From positions 62,001 through 126,000 of the forward strand of contig NZ_JAMQGP010000001.1 of the NCBI RefSeq assembly GCF_023703465.1: a stretch of 64,000 nucleotides of DNA, in the 5' to 3' direction. The translations under genes were made by a program, and so were the position numbers. The notes below the pieces were generated by a model, which was not told where the DNA came from, ran no database searches, and saw only the letters and a list, made by a program, of their open reading frames with translations. Source of the stretch: Echinimonas agarilytica (GTDB lineage Bacteria; Pseudomonadota; Gammaproteobacteria; Enterobacterales; Neiellaceae). Of the stretch, positions 17,296-28,893 are shown piece by piece (the stretch's first letter is position 1; each line of letters starts with the position of its first letter).

Positions 17296-19014
17296 TTACC
17301 AATTAGCAACATTTTCGCTATTGAATTCATACGCAGCTTCTAGCAAATCGCGCGCAGTCAATAAATCTGCTTTATACGCATCGACATCGCCAATCAGTAC
17401 TGGAGCATCAGCCATTAAAGTGTGCATTTGTACGAAATCAGCATCACTCAATGGAGATAAACGGTTGAACTGCAAACCCAATGCAAAAGCTTTCATTTCT
17501 GACCAATGCTTGGCTAAATCTGAGTAGCTAAAATCATCCGTCCCAATTGCATCAAGATCTGCATTGGTGTCATTGATGTAATGAACAACAGTGGAAGCAA
17601 TTGATTTTTCCCAAGCCATTAGTGCTGCATCACGATATTCAAGCAGTTCGGTCATTTGAGCTTCTGTCAGCTCAGTACCTGCTGTATCATTTAACAACTG
17701 ACGACCAGCCAAGAAAGCATTGATCGCATCAGCTGTTAAGTCCGTTGCTACTTCAGCTCCTAAATCACGCTTGGCAGCATTGGTCGATTGACCAAAGTTG
17801 AATTCAGAATTGAAATCGATCGCACCATCGCTATTGGCATCTTGATACCCTTGCCAATCTTCACGGCCCCCCTTACTTCCGATTTCTTCATCGCTGTAAT
17901 CGAGGTAGTTACGTGCAGCACCAAAGTAACCAAAACCTTCATCGAATTGATGTTCAAGGCTGGTATAAGCACTGCTCGTATCTGTGTGATCAGACAACAA
18001 GCCTTTGCCGTCGGTATCATGATCTAAATAGTCATCCGCGCCTTGCGAGAAAGCGACTGACATAAGTAAGAACTTCTGAATCAATTGCTTTAAATCACGG
18101 CCATCATCAGTGATGTACAACTTAGTAATGTCATTACCAAATGGGTCTTGGCGAACAGTACCGTCTAATTGCGTTTGAGCATTGTCAGACAACATATCGA
18201 AAAAGGTTCGAGTCAATTGCTCTGGCGTTGTTGAGCCCATAGCACCCCAACCGGCAAAATCACCATTGTTCCAATCTTTGTGCTGACCGGTTGCATCGTT
18301 ACCGGCAATTTTACCCACCAAATTCTTTTCAGAACCGCTGATATCAGCCAGGGTTGTTTGGCTGCTTGCAGGTGTTGTCATTGTCATCAATGTACGCTGA
18401 GACAATACATCGTAATCGGGCACATCAAAGTATGAGTTCAACGCAGTATCAACGTCAGCTTTCGAAGTAAATTGACTATTACTATCAAATTCCTGCGTAT
18501 CACCGAGCTGGGTGTCAATGAGAGCATTTAATTCATTAATCAGGATATGACGTGCAATTTGGCCAGAGTAAGATACGGCAGATTCACCAGACATGCTTTG
18601 GCTTTCAAAATCATAATAATCAAGTGCATCTTCAACATCGATGGTGACTGTTTTGGCAAAAGTATTGTTCGCACTGTCGGTCACGGTGATGTCAAGGTCG
18701 ACGCTTTGCTCTTTTTCAAAATCGAATGACACGCCTTCAGCGAGCATAAGGCCATTGCCGTCAAGCGCAAAACGAGCATCATCAACACTAAAAGTAAAGG
18801 TGTCGCCAGTGTCTGCATCCGTTGCCGACAATGTACCGATGACTGCGCCAACGGCATTTTCAGTAATACTCGTAGCAGAGAGCGTAATATCTGTTGGCGC
18901 TGTATTTGTTGGACTAGTGTCTGAAGAGCTGCTCGATCCACCGCCGCAAGCGGTTAACCCCATAACAGCTGACGCAATGGCTACTGCAAGTGTGGTACGG
19001 TTGCTAAAAAACAT
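17296..19014 (-). CDS. DUF4856-type lipoprotein with N-terminal cadherin-like domain
   Basis: First gene of the operon, 572 residues. The ATG at 19014 has a clear AGAGGA ribosome site. A signal peptide ends at lipobox GLTAC, then a Ser-rich linker, a cadherin-like domain (about 38-128, motif ATDADTGDTFTFSV) and a helical region from about residue 135 (YDFESQSMSGESAVSYSG) that matches DUF4856 as I recall it. The DUF4856 domain contains EF-hand-like Asp-rich segments (DANSDGAIDFNSEF and DYLDHDTDGKGL). DUF4856 genes are often found beside imelysin and TonB receptor genes, as here. Function is unknown; the context suggests a surface-anchored metal or ligand capture protein. Confidence 0.75.
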   Translation of the reverse strand: MFFSNRTTLAVAIASAVMGLTACGGGSSSSSDTSPTNTAPTDITLSATSITENAVGAVIGTLSATDADTGDTFTFSVDDARFALDGNGLMLAEGVSFDFEKEQSVDLDITVTDSANNTFAKTVTIDVEDALDYYDFESQSMSGESAVSYSGQIARHILINELNALIDTQLGDTQEFDSNSQFTSKADVDTALNSYFDVPDYDVLSQRTLMTMTTPASSQTTLADISGSEKNLVGKIAGNDATGQHKDWNNGDFAGWGAMGSTTPEQLTRTFFDMLSDNAQTQLDGTVRQDPFGNDITKLYITDDGRDLKQLIQKFLLMSVAFSQGADDYLDHDTDGKGLLSDHTDTSSAYTSLEHQFDEGFGYFGAARNYLDYSDEEIGSKGGREDWQGYQDANSDGAIDFNSEFNFGQSTNAAKRDLGAEVATDLTADAINAFLAGRQLLNDTAGTELTEAQMTELLEYRDAALMAWEKSIASTVVHYINDTNADLDAIGTDDFSYSDLAKHWSEMKAFALGLQFNRLSPLSDADFVQMHTLMADAPVLIGDVDAYKADLLTARDLLEAAYEFNSENVANW

Positions 19015-19074
19015 AAAATCCTCTGTTTTTGTGATGCTTTTTTAATCCTTGTTGCTGAGGATTATGATATTAGT

Positions 19075-19093
19075 ACTAATGATAATCAATATT
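19075..19093 (-). promoter_or_regulatory. Fur box
   Basis: The 19 bases match the classical Fur consensus GATAATGATAATCATTATC at 15 of 19 positions by hand alignment, including the uninterrupted core TAATGATAATCA. It lies 61-79 bases upstream of the DUF4856 gene start, inside the expected promoter region. It predicts iron repression of the DUF4856-imelysin-receptor-hydroxylase operon. Confidence 0.8.
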
Positions 19094-19245
19094 ATTTACA
19101 AATTTATAATTAGTTAGTTTTATTTCAGTAACACAATGACTACATTTGACAGCTCACTTTGAAAAACTCCGATGAACTCTTGGTGGCTGAGGGCTTACCA
19201 TTTGTTTTTAGCGGTGGGCACTATGAGTAGATAAAGTCGAATACC

Positions 19246-19333
19246 AAGTTCAATTCCCTTCAATACTTTACCGTTAGGTTGTAGCTATCACTGACGGTTT
19301 TAACGTGTTATTCCCTAACTGAAGATTGAACTT
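19246..19333. other. Extended imperfect inverted repeat upstream of mioC
   Basis: Within the 450-base gap between the DUF4856 gene and mioC (19015-19464), the 3' arm at 19314-19333 pairs in three consecutive blocks with the 5' side: GTTAGG (19273-19278) with CCTAAC, CTTCA (19258-19262) with TGAAG, AAGTTCAAT (19246-19254) with ATTGAACTT. Bulges of 3 and 10 bases occur only on the 5' side. It could be a structured small RNA, leader or mobile-element remnant. Apart from this and the Fur box the gap holds nothing recognisable. Confidence 0.45.
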
Positions 19334-19464
19334 AAACATCTAGCCTGATTCGAACACCCAAACAAGATTAAAGAAAGATCGGCCACCCATGTGGTGATTT
19401 AACCTCTGCATATCAATATCAATTCAAGTTAAACTATGGCCAACATTAATCAGCGTAGAACACT

Positions 19465-19926
19465 ATGAAAAAAATCCAAATCCTCTGCGGCACAATGCTC
19501 GGCGGCACCGAATATGTTGCCGATATGCTCAATGATGCACTGACCAATCAAGGACTGGAATCTCAGGTGCACATGGAGTTCGAGCAGATTTCAGATCTCG
19601 CAGAACCCGATTCATTTTGGCTGGTCTGCACATCCACTCATGGAGCTGGAGATTTACCCGACAATATCGAGCCATTATTGGAATATTTACAAGCTCGCCC
19701 CGATCTCAGACACATTAAATATGATGTGATTGGTATTGGTGACAGAAGCTATGACACCTTTAATCAGGCTGCTCAGACCTTAGATGAAGAGCTTGAACAG
19801 TGTGGTGCAGTTCGACTATCTGAACCCTTACTCATTGATGTACAAGAAGATCCTTTACCAGAAGAGCCTGCTTTAAACTGGCTCACAGACTGGTACAACA
19901 CACATGTTTATCAGGATTGTGAATAA
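19465..19926 (+). CDS. mioC: Flavodoxin-like protein MioC
   Basis: Small FMN-binding electron carrier, 153 residues. The N-terminal phosphate-binding loop (CGTMLGGTEYVADML), the second loop (TSTHGAGDLPDN) and the third (GIGDRSYDTFNQA) follow the short-chain flavodoxin pattern seen in MioC. MioC is linked to biotin synthesis electron transfer in E. coli. Its position directly beside the replication origin, facing mnmG, is the classic enterobacterial and Vibrio arrangement and strongly supports the name. Transcription from it would run toward the origin. Length matches the family. Confidence 0.92.
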   Translation: MKKIQILCGTMLGGTEYVADMLNDALTNQGLESQVHMEFEQISDLAEPDSFWLVCTSTHGAGDLPDNIEPLLEYLQARPDLRHIKYDVIGIGDRSYDTFNQAAQTLDEELEQCGAVRLSEPLLIDVQEDPLPEEPALNWLTDWYNTHVYQDCE

Positions 19927-20270
19927 CTCAGTTAATATCCATTGTTTTAAGCTTGTTTATCCACTGTATAAAGATCAACTCAACAACACCTGTGGATAAG
20001 CAAGGCTTTTGATCACGGGATCTTACCAACTTGATCCAAGCTAGATCACAGTTTAGAAAACTTATAAGTAACTGTTTTATATTTAAAATAATTACTTACC
20101 CACAGAGATCGCGTTACTTAATAGTAATAACATTAAGATCTTTTAAAGATCTAAATAAAGATCTATTAAGATCCTTTCTTTGATCAAATCCGATCGTTTA
20201 CTTTCGCTTAAGCTCAGAGAAGGTTAAAATACCCGGCTACTTCGTGCCTTGAACACAATTGAGAACAACC
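19927..20270. other. Chromosomal replication origin oriC
   Basis: The gap between mioC and mnmG holds the hallmarks of oriC. DnaA boxes: TGTGGATAA at 19991-19999 (perfect, minus strand), TTATCCACT at 19957-19965 and TTACCCACA at 20096-20104 (each one mismatch). Twelve GATC (Dam) sites fall between 19973 and 20195. On the mnmG side an AT-rich stretch has GATC-led units at 20137, 20148, 20160, 20170 and 20182, spaced 10-12 bases apart, resembling the GATC-headed 13-mers of the E. coli unwinding element. The order of boxes and unwinding element relative to mioC and mnmG matches E. coli. Confidence 0.9.
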
Positions 20271-22160
20271 ATGGACCTGCAACAACATTTTGATGTCATC
20301 GTGATCGGAGGCGGTCATGCTGGTACAGAAGCAGCGCTTGCTGCTGCGCGCTCCGGCAGTAATACATTGCTGCTCACTCACAACATTGAAACGTTAGGGC
20401 AAATGTCATGTAATCCTGCGATTGGTGGTATTGGCAAAGGTCACCTCGTCAAAGAAATTGACGCACTTGGCGGTGCAATGGCGTTAGGAGCGGATCGCGC
20501 AGGTATTCAATTCAGAACATTGAATGCCAGCAAAGGACCAGCAGTTAGAGCGACTCGAGCACAAGCTGATCGCGTACTTTATCGAGCAGCAATCCGAGAA
20601 ATTATTGAAAACCAACCTAATTTATTGGTATTTCAACAAGCATGTGATGATTTGATCGTTCAAGGTGACAAAGTCACAGGAGTCGTGACCCAAATGGGCC
20701 TTAAGATCACGGCTAAAACTGTTGTATTGACCACAGGGACGTTTTTAGCAGGCCAAATACACATCGGCTTAGAAAACTACTCTGGAGGCCGTGCAGGCGA
20801 TCCTCCTGCGATCTCGTTGGCACATCGTTTACGTGAATTACCATTGCGTACCGATCGCTTAAAAACTGGAACGCCGCCTCGCATTGATGCACGAAGTTTG
20901 GATTTTTCAGTGATGCAAGCACAACCGGGCGATACTCCAACGCCTGTTTTTTCGTTCATGGGAAGCCAAGCGCTGCATCCACAGCAAATTCCTTGCTTCA
21001 TTACGCACACGAATGAAAGTACGCACGAAATAATTCGTGGTGGATTAGACCGAAGTCCAATGTTTACAGGGGTTATCGAAGGTGTTGGCCCGCGTTATTG
21101 CCCATCGATTGAAGACAAAGTGACGCGCTTCGCTGATAAAAATTCACATCAAATTTTTGTTGAACCAGAAGGTTTAACAACGCATGAAATCTATCCCAAT
21201 GGTATTTCAACGAGCCTACCATTTGATGTTCAAGTTGATTTAGTACGTTCGATCAAAGGCTTTGAAAATGCCCATATTACACGTCCAGGTTATGCGATCG
21301 AATATGATTATTTTGATCCCCGCGATCTGAAGTTTTCATTGGAAAGCAAATTTATTGAAGGGCTGTTTTTAGCCGGGCAAATTAACGGCACAACTGGCTA
21401 TGAAGAAGCCGGTGCTCAAGGTCTTTTAGCAGGCTTGAACGCATCGAGAATGGCACATGAGCATGACGCTTGGTCACCCAAGCGCGATCAAGCATATATG
21501 GGCGTATTGATCGATGATCTGGCAACATTGGGAACAAAAGAACCCTACCGCATGTTTACGAGCCGTGCCGAATACAGATTGTTACTTCGTGAAGACAACG
21601 CTGATATTCGTTTGACCGAACAAGGACGGAAACTTGGGTTGGTGGATGATGCTCGCTGGGCGCGGTTTAACCAGAAGATGGAATATGTAGAGCTTGAAAA
21701 ACAACGTCTTAAAGATAATTGGGTCCACCCCCAGCATGAATCTGTTGAAGCTTTGAATCCATTGCTCACGCAACCAATTAGCCGCGAACACAGCTTAGAA
21801 ACCATTTTGCGTCGGCCTGAGATGACTTATGCGCAACTGATGTCGATTGACTCGATTGGGCCTGGTCTAGAGGATCCCGAAGCGGCTGCGCAAGTTGAAG
21901 TACAAATCAAATATGCCGGATACATTGAGCGTCAGCTTGGTGAGATTGAAAAGCAAAAACGCAACGAACAAACCTTGCTACCCACTGATTTGGATTTTTC
22001 CGTAGTGCCGGGATTATCTAACGAAGTGGTGGCCAAATTGAACGATGCAAAACCGCAAAGCGTTGGACAAGCATCTCGTATCTCAGGCATTACACCTGCT
22101 GCCATTAGTGTGTTGTTGGTTCATTTGAAAAAGATGGGCTTGTTGAGGAAAACTGCTTAA
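20271..22160 (+). CDS. mnmG: tRNA uridine 5-carboxymethylaminomethyl modification enzyme MnmG
   Basis: FAD-dependent partner of MnmE that modifies wobble uridine 34 of certain tRNAs. The N-terminal dinucleotide fold ([20 protein letters not shown]) is followed by the family signatures [17 protein letters not shown] and [11 protein letters not shown], and the C-terminal helical domain ends [14 protein letters not shown] chose the ATG at 20271, giving 629 residues, the same as E. coli; an in-frame TTG four codons upstream is unlikely. The rsmG ATG follows its stop codon directly. The gene flanks oriC on the unwinding-element side, as in E. coli. Confidence 0.97.
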   Translation: MDLQQHFDVIVIGGGHAGTEAALAAARSGSNTLLLTHNIETLGQMSCNPAIGGIGKGHLVKEIDALGGAMALGADRAGIQFRTLNASKGPAVRATRAQADRVLYRAAIREIIENQPNLLVFQQACDDLIVQGDKVTGVVTQMGLKITAKTVVLTTGTFLAGQIHIGLENYSGGRAGDPPAISLAHRLRELPLRTDRLKTGTPPRIDARSLDFSVMQAQPGDTPTPVFSFMGSQALHPQQIPCFITHTNESTHEIIRGGLDRSPMFTGVIEGVGPRYCPSIEDKVTRFADKNSHQIFVEPEGLTTHEIYPNGISTSLPFDVQVDLVRSIKGFENAHITRPGYAIEYDYFDPRDLKFSLESKFIEGLFLAGQINGTTGYEEAGAQGLLAGLNASRMAHEHDAWSPKRDQAYMGVLIDDLATLGTKEPYRMFTSRAEYRLLLREDNADIRLTEQGRKLGLVDDARWARFNQKMEYVELEKQRLKDNWVHPQHESVEALNPLLTQPISREHSLETILRRPEMTYAQLMSIDSIGPGLEDPEAAAQVEVQIKYAGYIERQLGEIEKQKRNEQTLLPTDLDFSVVPGLSNEVVAKLNDAKPQSVGQASRISGITPAAISVLLVHLKKMGLLRKTA

Positions 22161-22790
22161 ATGAGTCGTTTAGCAAAGATATTAGAAGACGGTTTAGCCT
22201 ATCAAGGCATGTCCCTTACCGATCATCAAAAACAACAATTGGTGGGGTATGTTGAATTACTCGACAAATGGAACAAAGCGTATAATTTAACGTCCGTTAG
22301 GAATCCTGACGAAATGATGGTGCGCCATATTTTGGATAGCTTGACTGTTGCCCAACATTTAGCGTCAGATGCATCGTACATCGATGTAGGTACGGGGCCT
22401 GGTTTACCCGGAATACCATTGGCGATTGCGATGCCTAACGCGAACTTTACCTTGCTTGATAGCTTGGGCAAACGTGTGCGCTTCATGATGCAGGTCAAGC
22501 ACCTGCTGAAATTAGACAATATTAACCCCATTCAAAGTCGAGTAGAGGCGCACCAGCCGCCTGCTCCTTATGATGCAATTCTGAGTCGCGCATTTGCCTC
22601 AATCAATGATATGCTCAATTGGTGTGGTCACTTAGGTCAGCAGTTTTTGGCCATGAAAGGCGTGTATCCCGAACAGGAAATAGCTGATTTACCCAACGAG
22701 TTTGAATTGAAAACAAGTCACTCTTTGGACGTATATGAGCTTTCGGAAGAGCGCCATTTAGTTGTGATTGAAAAAACATCAACCGATTGA
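22161..22790 (+). CDS. rsmG: 16S rRNA (guanine-527-N7)-methyltransferase RsmG
   Basis: Methylates G527 of 16S rRNA using S-adenosylmethionine; loss gives low-level streptomycin resistance in other bacteria. The 209 residues show the GidB pattern: [21 protein letters not shown], then the SAM-binding motif [17 protein letters not shown] and the [11 protein letters not shown] motif. It starts immediately after the mnmG stop and is followed 13 bases later by parA, forming the conserved mnmG-rsmG-parAB cluster. Confidence 0.96.
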   Translation: MSRLAKILEDGLAYQGMSLTDHQKQQLVGYVELLDKWNKAYNLTSVRNPDEMMVRHILDSLTVAQHLASDASYIDVGTGPGLPGIPLAIAMPNANFTLLDSLGKRVRFMMQVKHLLKLDNINPIQSRVEAHQPPAPYDAILSRAFASINDMLNWCGHLGQQFLAMKGVYPEQEIADLPNEFELKTSHSLDVYELSEERHLVVIEKTSTD

Positions 22791-22803
22791 TCATGGAGTT
22801 CCT

Positions 22804-23598
22804 GTGGGCAAGGTAATTGCGATTGCCAACCAAAAAGGTGGCGTTGGTAAAACAACAACAGCGGTAAATTTAGCGGCATCAATGGCTGCCACAAAACGCA
22901 AAGTGTTGTTAATCGATTTAGATCCGCAAGGTAATGCAACCATGGGGAGCGGAGTTGATAAGTACGATGTGGAAAACACCGCTTATGAACTTCTCGTTGA
23001 TCAAAAGCCGCTTGATGAAGTTGCTGTTAAAAATACGGCAGCTGGCTATGATGTCATCGCAGCAAATAGCGATGTAACAGCCGCAGAAATTAAATTGATG
23101 GAAGTGTTTGCGCGTGAAGTTCGGCTTCGCACCGCGTTAGCGCCCTACCTAGATTACTACCAATACGTATTTATAGATTGTCCACCGTCGTTAAACTTAT
23201 TGACCGTGAATGCGATGTCGGCTGCCGATTCTATTTTGGTGCCAATGCAATGCGAGTATTATGCGCTCGAAGGCTTAACTGCCTTACTCGATACGATCAA
23301 TCAATTAACGGCTGTGGTGAACCCTAATTTGCATGTGGAAGGGATCTTACGAACCATGTTTGATCCGCGAAACCGTTTGGCCAACGATGTGTCAGACCAA
23401 CTTCGTGCGCATTTTGGTGACAAAGTTTATCGAACTGTTATTCCACGAAATGTGAGACTCGCTGAAGCGCCAAGTTTTGGCACTCCAGTGATGTATTACG
23501 ACAAAGGCTCGACTGGCTCGAAAGCCTATTTGTCATTGGCGGGCGAAATACTTCGACGCGCCGAAAATGAAACCGACGACAGCGATACCGCAGCTTAA
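22804..23598 (+). CDS. parA: Chromosome partitioning ATPase ParA
   Basis: Deviant Walker A ATPase that drives origin segregation with ParB. From the GTG at 22804 (GGAG ribosome site at 22795-22798) it reads [19 protein letters not shown], placing the P-loop KGGVGKTT near residue 10-18 as in chromosomal Soj/ParA proteins; a longer reading from TTG 22768 would overlap rsmG and is not supported. Walker B-like [12 protein letters not shown] and the ProtA-type C-terminus ([18 protein letters not shown]) are present. About 264 residues. It lies 21 bases before parB and within 3 kb of oriC. Confidence 0.96.
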   Translation: MGKVIAIANQKGGVGKTTTAVNLAASMAATKRKVLLIDLDPQGNATMGSGVDKYDVENTAYELLVDQKPLDEVAVKNTAAGYDVIAANSDVTAAEIKLMEVFAREVRLRTALAPYLDYYQYVFIDCPPSLNLLTVNAMSAADSILVPMQCEYYALEGLTALLDTINQLTAVVNPNLHVEGILRTMFDPRNRLANDVSDQLRAHFGDKVYRTVIPRNVRLAEAPSFGTPVMYYDKGSTGSKAYLSLAGEILRRAENETDDSDTAA

Positions 23599-23619
23599 TT
23601 AGAGGAGAGTGAGTTACTC

Positions 23620-24513
23620 ATGTCAGTGAAAAAACGTGGCCTAGGAATGGGTCTAGAGGCCTTGCTTTCTAATAATCAGGCCGCGCGCGATAAGACCACT
23701 GAAACTCCTGACGAGTCGTCTAATGCGATAGAAGCGTCGAGCAATGAACTAAAGAAATTACCCATTGAACTGCTTCAGCCGGGTAAGTACCAGCCACGAA
23801 AAGACATGTCTGATGAAGCGTTGGATGAATTAGCCAATTCAATCAAAGCTCAAGGCATTATCCAACCCATTGTAGTGCGTTCGGTTGGACCTGAGCAATA
23901 TGAAATCATAGCGGGAGAACGCCGCTGGCGCGCTTCACAAATTGCAGGCTTGGATGTTATTCCTTGTTTGGTAAAGGAAGTGCCAGACAACGCCGCTGTT
24001 GCAATTGCGCTGATTGAGAATATTCAACGTGAAGATCTCAATGCGATGGAAGAAGCAATTGCCCTCGACCGCCTCATGAATGAGTTTGAATTGACACATC
24101 AACAAGTGGCTGAGGCTGTGGGTAAGTCTCGCACCACTGTATCAAATTTACTCAGATTGAACAGTTTGTATCCACCCGTTAAAACGATGCTTGAGCATGG
24201 TGACTTGGATATGGGTCATGCGCGCGCATTATTGGCATTAGAAGATGAACGTCAAATTGATGCTGCAAATACTGTTTCAGCCAAATCTTTATCGGTTAGA
24301 GAGACCGAAAAATTGGTAAAAAAGCTGCTTGAACCGGTTCGAAAGACGGCGAAAAAAACAATCGATCCAAACATAGAATCGCTTCAGAATGCACTTAGCG
24401 AAAGGCTTGGCGCGTCTGTTTCAATCAGCTGCAACCCTAAGGGACAAGGCAAACTCGTGATTGATTATTCCAATCTCGATGAGCTTGATGGAATATTAAG
24501 CAGAATCAACTAA
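23620..24513 (+). CDS. parB: Chromosome partitioning protein ParB
   Basis: CTP-dependent clamp that loads at parS and spreads around the origin. The 297-residue protein has the N-terminal basic ParA-contact stretch (KKRGLGMGLEALL), the CTP/arginine patch GERRWRASQIAG with ENIQREDLNAMEEA, a helix-turn-helix (QVAEAVGKSRTTVSNLLRL) and a C-terminal dimerisation domain ending in KGQGKLVIDYSNLDEL. An AGAGGAGAG ribosome site precedes the ATG. I found no obvious consensus parS site in this window by eye, so it may lie outside. Confidence 0.96.
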   Translation: MSVKKRGLGMGLEALLSNNQAARDKTTETPDESSNAIEASSNELKKLPIELLQPGKYQPRKDMSDEALDELANSIKAQGIIQPIVVRSVGPEQYEIIAGERRWRASQIAGLDVIPCLVKEVPDNAAVAIALIENIQREDLNAMEEAIALDRLMNEFELTHQQVAEAVGKSRTTVSNLLRLNSLYPPVKTMLEHGDLDMGHARALLALEDERQIDAANTVSAKSLSVRETEKLVKKLLEPVRKTAKKTIDPNIESLQNALSERLGASVSISCNPKGQGKLVIDYSNLDELDGILSRIN

Positions 24514-24632
24514 TGTTACACGGTTGGTTAACCACTGAGCTGATGAGTTGATTCAGATCAAATGGTTTGTTGCATTTTACCCTTGAAACCCCTTAAAATT
24601 CGCCCGCTTTATAACGAAACACTGGTTGGACT

Positions 24633-25924
<1,292 letters not shown>

Positions 25925-25960
25925 TCTTTAATTTACTTTTAATTCATAACAACCATTTGA

Positions 25961-26206
<246 letters not shown>

Positions 26207-26273
26207 TCGACGCTCTAGTGATATTGAACGTCCACATTAAACATTTAATCGAACCAACGAAGGAGGAGAGGTC

Positions 26274-26744
26274 GTGAGTATTAATGCTACCCTAATCGGC
26301 CAAACCATCGCCTTTTTAGTTTTCGTTTGGTTCTGTATGAAGTTTGTCTGGCCGCCACTTATGGCAGCCATTGAAGAGCGTCAGAAGAAAATCTCTGACG
26401 GTCTTGCTGATGCAGAAAAAGCTGGCAAGCGTCTTGAGTTAGCTGAGGTGAAAGCCAAAGACTCTCTCAAGCAAGCTAAATCAGAAGCCGGTGAAATCAT
26501 CGATCAGGCGAACAAACGCAAGAACCAAATCATAGACGAAGCGAAGACTGAAGCTCAGGCCGAACGCGAGAAAATTCTTGCTCAAGCTCAAGCTGAAATC
26601 GAATCAGAGCGTAACCGTGCTCGTGAAGAGTTACGGACTCAAGTTTCAACATTAGCAGTTGCTGGTGCTGAAAAAATCTTGGAGCGCTCTATCGATCCAG
26701 CCGCACATAGCGACATCTTGGACAAATTAGCGTCTGAGCTATAA
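26274..26744 (+). CDS. atpF: ATP synthase Fo subunit b
   Basis: Peripheral stalk subunit, 156 residues. One N-terminal membrane helix ([20 protein letters not shown]) is followed by a long charged coiled coil reaching up to F1. Starts with GTG at 26274 behind a strong GAAGGAGGAGAGG ribosome site. Length matches E. coli (156). Located between atpE and atpH as usual. Confidence 0.96.
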   Translation: MSINATLIGQTIAFLVFVWFCMKFVWPPLMAAIEERQKKISDGLADAEKAGKRLELAEVKAKDSLKQAKSEAGEIIDQANKRKNQIIDEAKTEAQAEREKILAQAQAEIESERNRAREELRTQVSTLAVAGAEKILERSIDPAAHSDILDKLASEL

Positions 26745-26759
26745 CGGAGGGTTTGACGA

Positions 26760-27293
26760 ATGTCTGAATTGACAACTGTCGCCCGCCCTTATGCAAAAGC
26801 AGCATTTGAGTATGCTGTTGAGCACAAGGCGTTAGACAAATGGTCCGCCATGTTGAGTTTTGCTGCTGAAGTAGCAAAAAACGAGACTGTGGGCACTGTG
26901 CTGGCCAGTGGTGAATCACCGGAGCGCGTTGCAGACTTGTTCATTCAAGTGTGTGGCGAACAACTCGATGAGTTCGGTCAAAACCTAGTGAAGGTGATGG
27001 CTGAAAATGGACGTCTTCTGGCTTTGCCTGACGTTCTCGTGATTTATTCACAATTGGTGACCGAGTATCAAAAGAAAGCAGAGGTTGACGTCGAGTCAGC
27101 CGTTGCCCTGACCGATGCTCAACAACAGCAAGTTAGCTCCGCTATGTCAAAACGGCTAGCTCGTGAAGTCCGTTTGAACTGTACTGTTAACCCAGAGTTG
27201 GTTGGCGGAATGATTATTAAGGTCGATGATCTTGTAATTGACAATACAGTGCGCGGGAAACTAGAGCGTATGGCCGAAGTGCTACAATCCTAA
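26760..27293 (+). CDS. atpH: ATP synthase F1 subunit delta
   Basis: Connects the peripheral stalk to the top of the alpha3beta3 hexamer. The 177-residue protein starts MSELTTVARPYAKAAFEYAV, the family's N-terminal signature, and ends with the conserved PELVGGMIIKVDDLVIDNTV segment. Fifteen bases after atpF, with a GGAGG site in front. Confidence 0.96.
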   Translation: MSELTTVARPYAKAAFEYAVEHKALDKWSAMLSFAAEVAKNETVGTVLASGESPERVADLFIQVCGEQLDEFGQNLVKVMAENGRLLALPDVLVIYSQLVTEYQKKAEVDVESAVALTDAQQQQVSSAMSKRLAREVRLNCTVNPELVGGMIIKVDDLVIDNTVRGKLERMAEVLQS

Positions 27294-27308
27294 TCGGGGA
27301 CTTAGAGC

Positions 27309-28850
27309 ATGCAACTGAATTCCACAGAAATCAGTGAACTGATCAAAGAACGTATTGAGAAGTTCAATGTAGTAAGTGAAGCACGAAACGAAGGTACTAT
27401 CGTTTCTGTTTCTGACGGTATTATCCGTATTCATGGCCTTGCTGATGTAATGCAAGGCGAAATGATTGAATTGCCTGGCAGCCGCTATGCAATTGCACTT
27501 AACTTAGAGCGTGACTCTGTAGGTGCAGTTGTTATGGGTCCTTATGCGGACTTGGCTGAAGGCGTTAAAGTTAAAAGTACCGGACGTATTCTTGAGGTGC
27601 CAGTAGGTAAAGGCCTATTGGGACGTGTTGTGAATACATTGGGTGAGCCAATTGACGGAAAAGGACCTATCGATAACGATGGTTTCTCTCCTGTTGAAGT
27701 GATTGCACCTGGTGTTATTGCACGTCAATCAGTTGACCAACCTGTAGAAACAGGGATTAAGGCAATTGACTCCATGATTCCAGTTGGCCGTGGCCAACGT
27801 GAGCTGATCATTGGTGACCGTCAAACCGGTAAAACTGCGATTGCAATTGATGCCATCATCAACCAACAAAACTCTGGTATTTACAGTGTTTATGTTGCGA
27901 TTGGTCAAAAAGCATCAACCATTGCAAACGTGGTACGTAAACTCGAAGAGTATGGCGCACTGAGCAACACCATTGTGGTTGTCGCTTCTGCTTCTGAAGC
28001 TGCTGCGTTGCAATACTTAGCTCCTTACTCTGGCTGTGCCATGGGTGAGTATTTCCGTGACCGCGGTGAAGATGCATTGATCGTATACGATGACTTGTCT
28101 AAGCAAGCCGTTGCATATCGTCAAATCTCACTGTTGCTGAAGCGTCCACCAGGCCGTGAAGCATACCCAGGTGACGTTTTCTACCTCCACTCCCGTTTGC
28201 TTGAGCGTTCATCGCGCGTAAACGCTGAGTATGTAGAACAGTTCACTAAAGGTGAAGTGAAAGGTAAGACCGGTTCTTTGACTGCGTTACCTATCATTGA
28301 GACCCAAGGTGGTGACGTTTCTGCGTTCGTACCAACCAACGTAATTTCGATTACCGATGGTCAAATCTTCCTTGAAACTGACATGTTTAACGCTGGCCTA
28401 CGCCCTGCTGTTAACCCAGGTATTTCGGTTTCTCGTGTGGGTGGTTCTGCGCAAACTAAGATCATTAAGAAGCTCGGTGGTGGTATTCGTACTGCTCTTG
28501 CTCAATATCGCGAAGTGCAAGCGTTTGCTCAGTTCGCATCTGATCTTGATGAAGCGACTCGTCGTCAGCTTGAGCACGGTGAACGTGTTACAGAGCTGAT
28601 GAAGCAAGCACAATATGCACCATTGAGCACTGCTCAAATGGCGGTATCTCTGTTTGCAGCTGAAAAAGGCTACTTAGACAAGGTTGAACTTGCCAAAGTT
28701 AGCTCTTTCGAAGCAGCTCTTCATTCTTACGTTGCTAGCGAATATGCTGAATTAGTGAACACCATTAATGAAGCGGGTGACTACAACAAAGATATTGAAG
28801 CGTCTTTGACCGAAGCGCTTGATAAATTTGTTGCCACTCAAACCTGGTAA
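27309..28850 (+). CDS. atpA: ATP synthase F1 subunit alpha
   Basis: Non-catalytic nucleotide-binding subunit of the F1 head, 513 residues as in E. coli. Walker A is [14 protein letters not shown] at about 170-183; the ATP synthase alpha/beta signature lies in [17 protein letters not shown]. The N-terminal crown and C-terminal helical domain are complete. It lies between atpH and atpG. Confidence 0.98.
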   Translation: MQLNSTEISELIKERIEKFNVVSEARNEGTIVSVSDGIIRIHGLADVMQGEMIELPGSRYAIALNLERDSVGAVVMGPYADLAEGVKVKSTGRILEVPVGKGLLGRVVNTLGEPIDGKGPIDNDGFSPVEVIAPGVIARQSVDQPVETGIKAIDSMIPVGRGQRELIIGDRQTGKTAIAIDAIINQQNSGIYSVYVAIGQKASTIANVVRKLEEYGALSNTIVVVASASEAAALQYLAPYSGCAMGEYFRDRGEDALIVYDDLSKQAVAYRQISLLLKRPPGREAYPGDVFYLHSRLLERSSRVNAEYVEQFTKGEVKGKTGSLTALPIIETQGGDVSAFVPTNVISITDGQIFLETDMFNAGLRPAVNPGISVSRVGGSAQTKIIKKLGGGIRTALAQYREVQAFAQFASDLDEATRRQLEHGERVTELMKQAQYAPLSTAQMAVSLFAAEKGYLDKVELAKVSSFEAALHSYVASEYAELVNTINEAGDYNKDIEASLTEALDKFVATQTW

Positions 28851-28893
28851 CTGGTGAGCCCTTGTGGCTCACCTGTAACGTTTGGAGTAAGAG

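Noticed and set aside
19246-19333. Possible integron attC site
   Set aside because: GTTAGGT and CCCTAAC resemble core sites, but attC needs RYYYAAC first and GTTRRRY last; here the order is reversed, and no integrase or cassette is present.
20259-20270. TTG start for mnmG four codons before the ATG
   Set aside because: The ATG at 20271 gives the family length of 629 and normal N-terminus; the extra residues are not typical.
22768-22803. TTG start of parA overlapping rsmG
   Set aside because: The GTG at 22804 has a clear GGAG site and gives the canonical [13 protein letters not shown] start.
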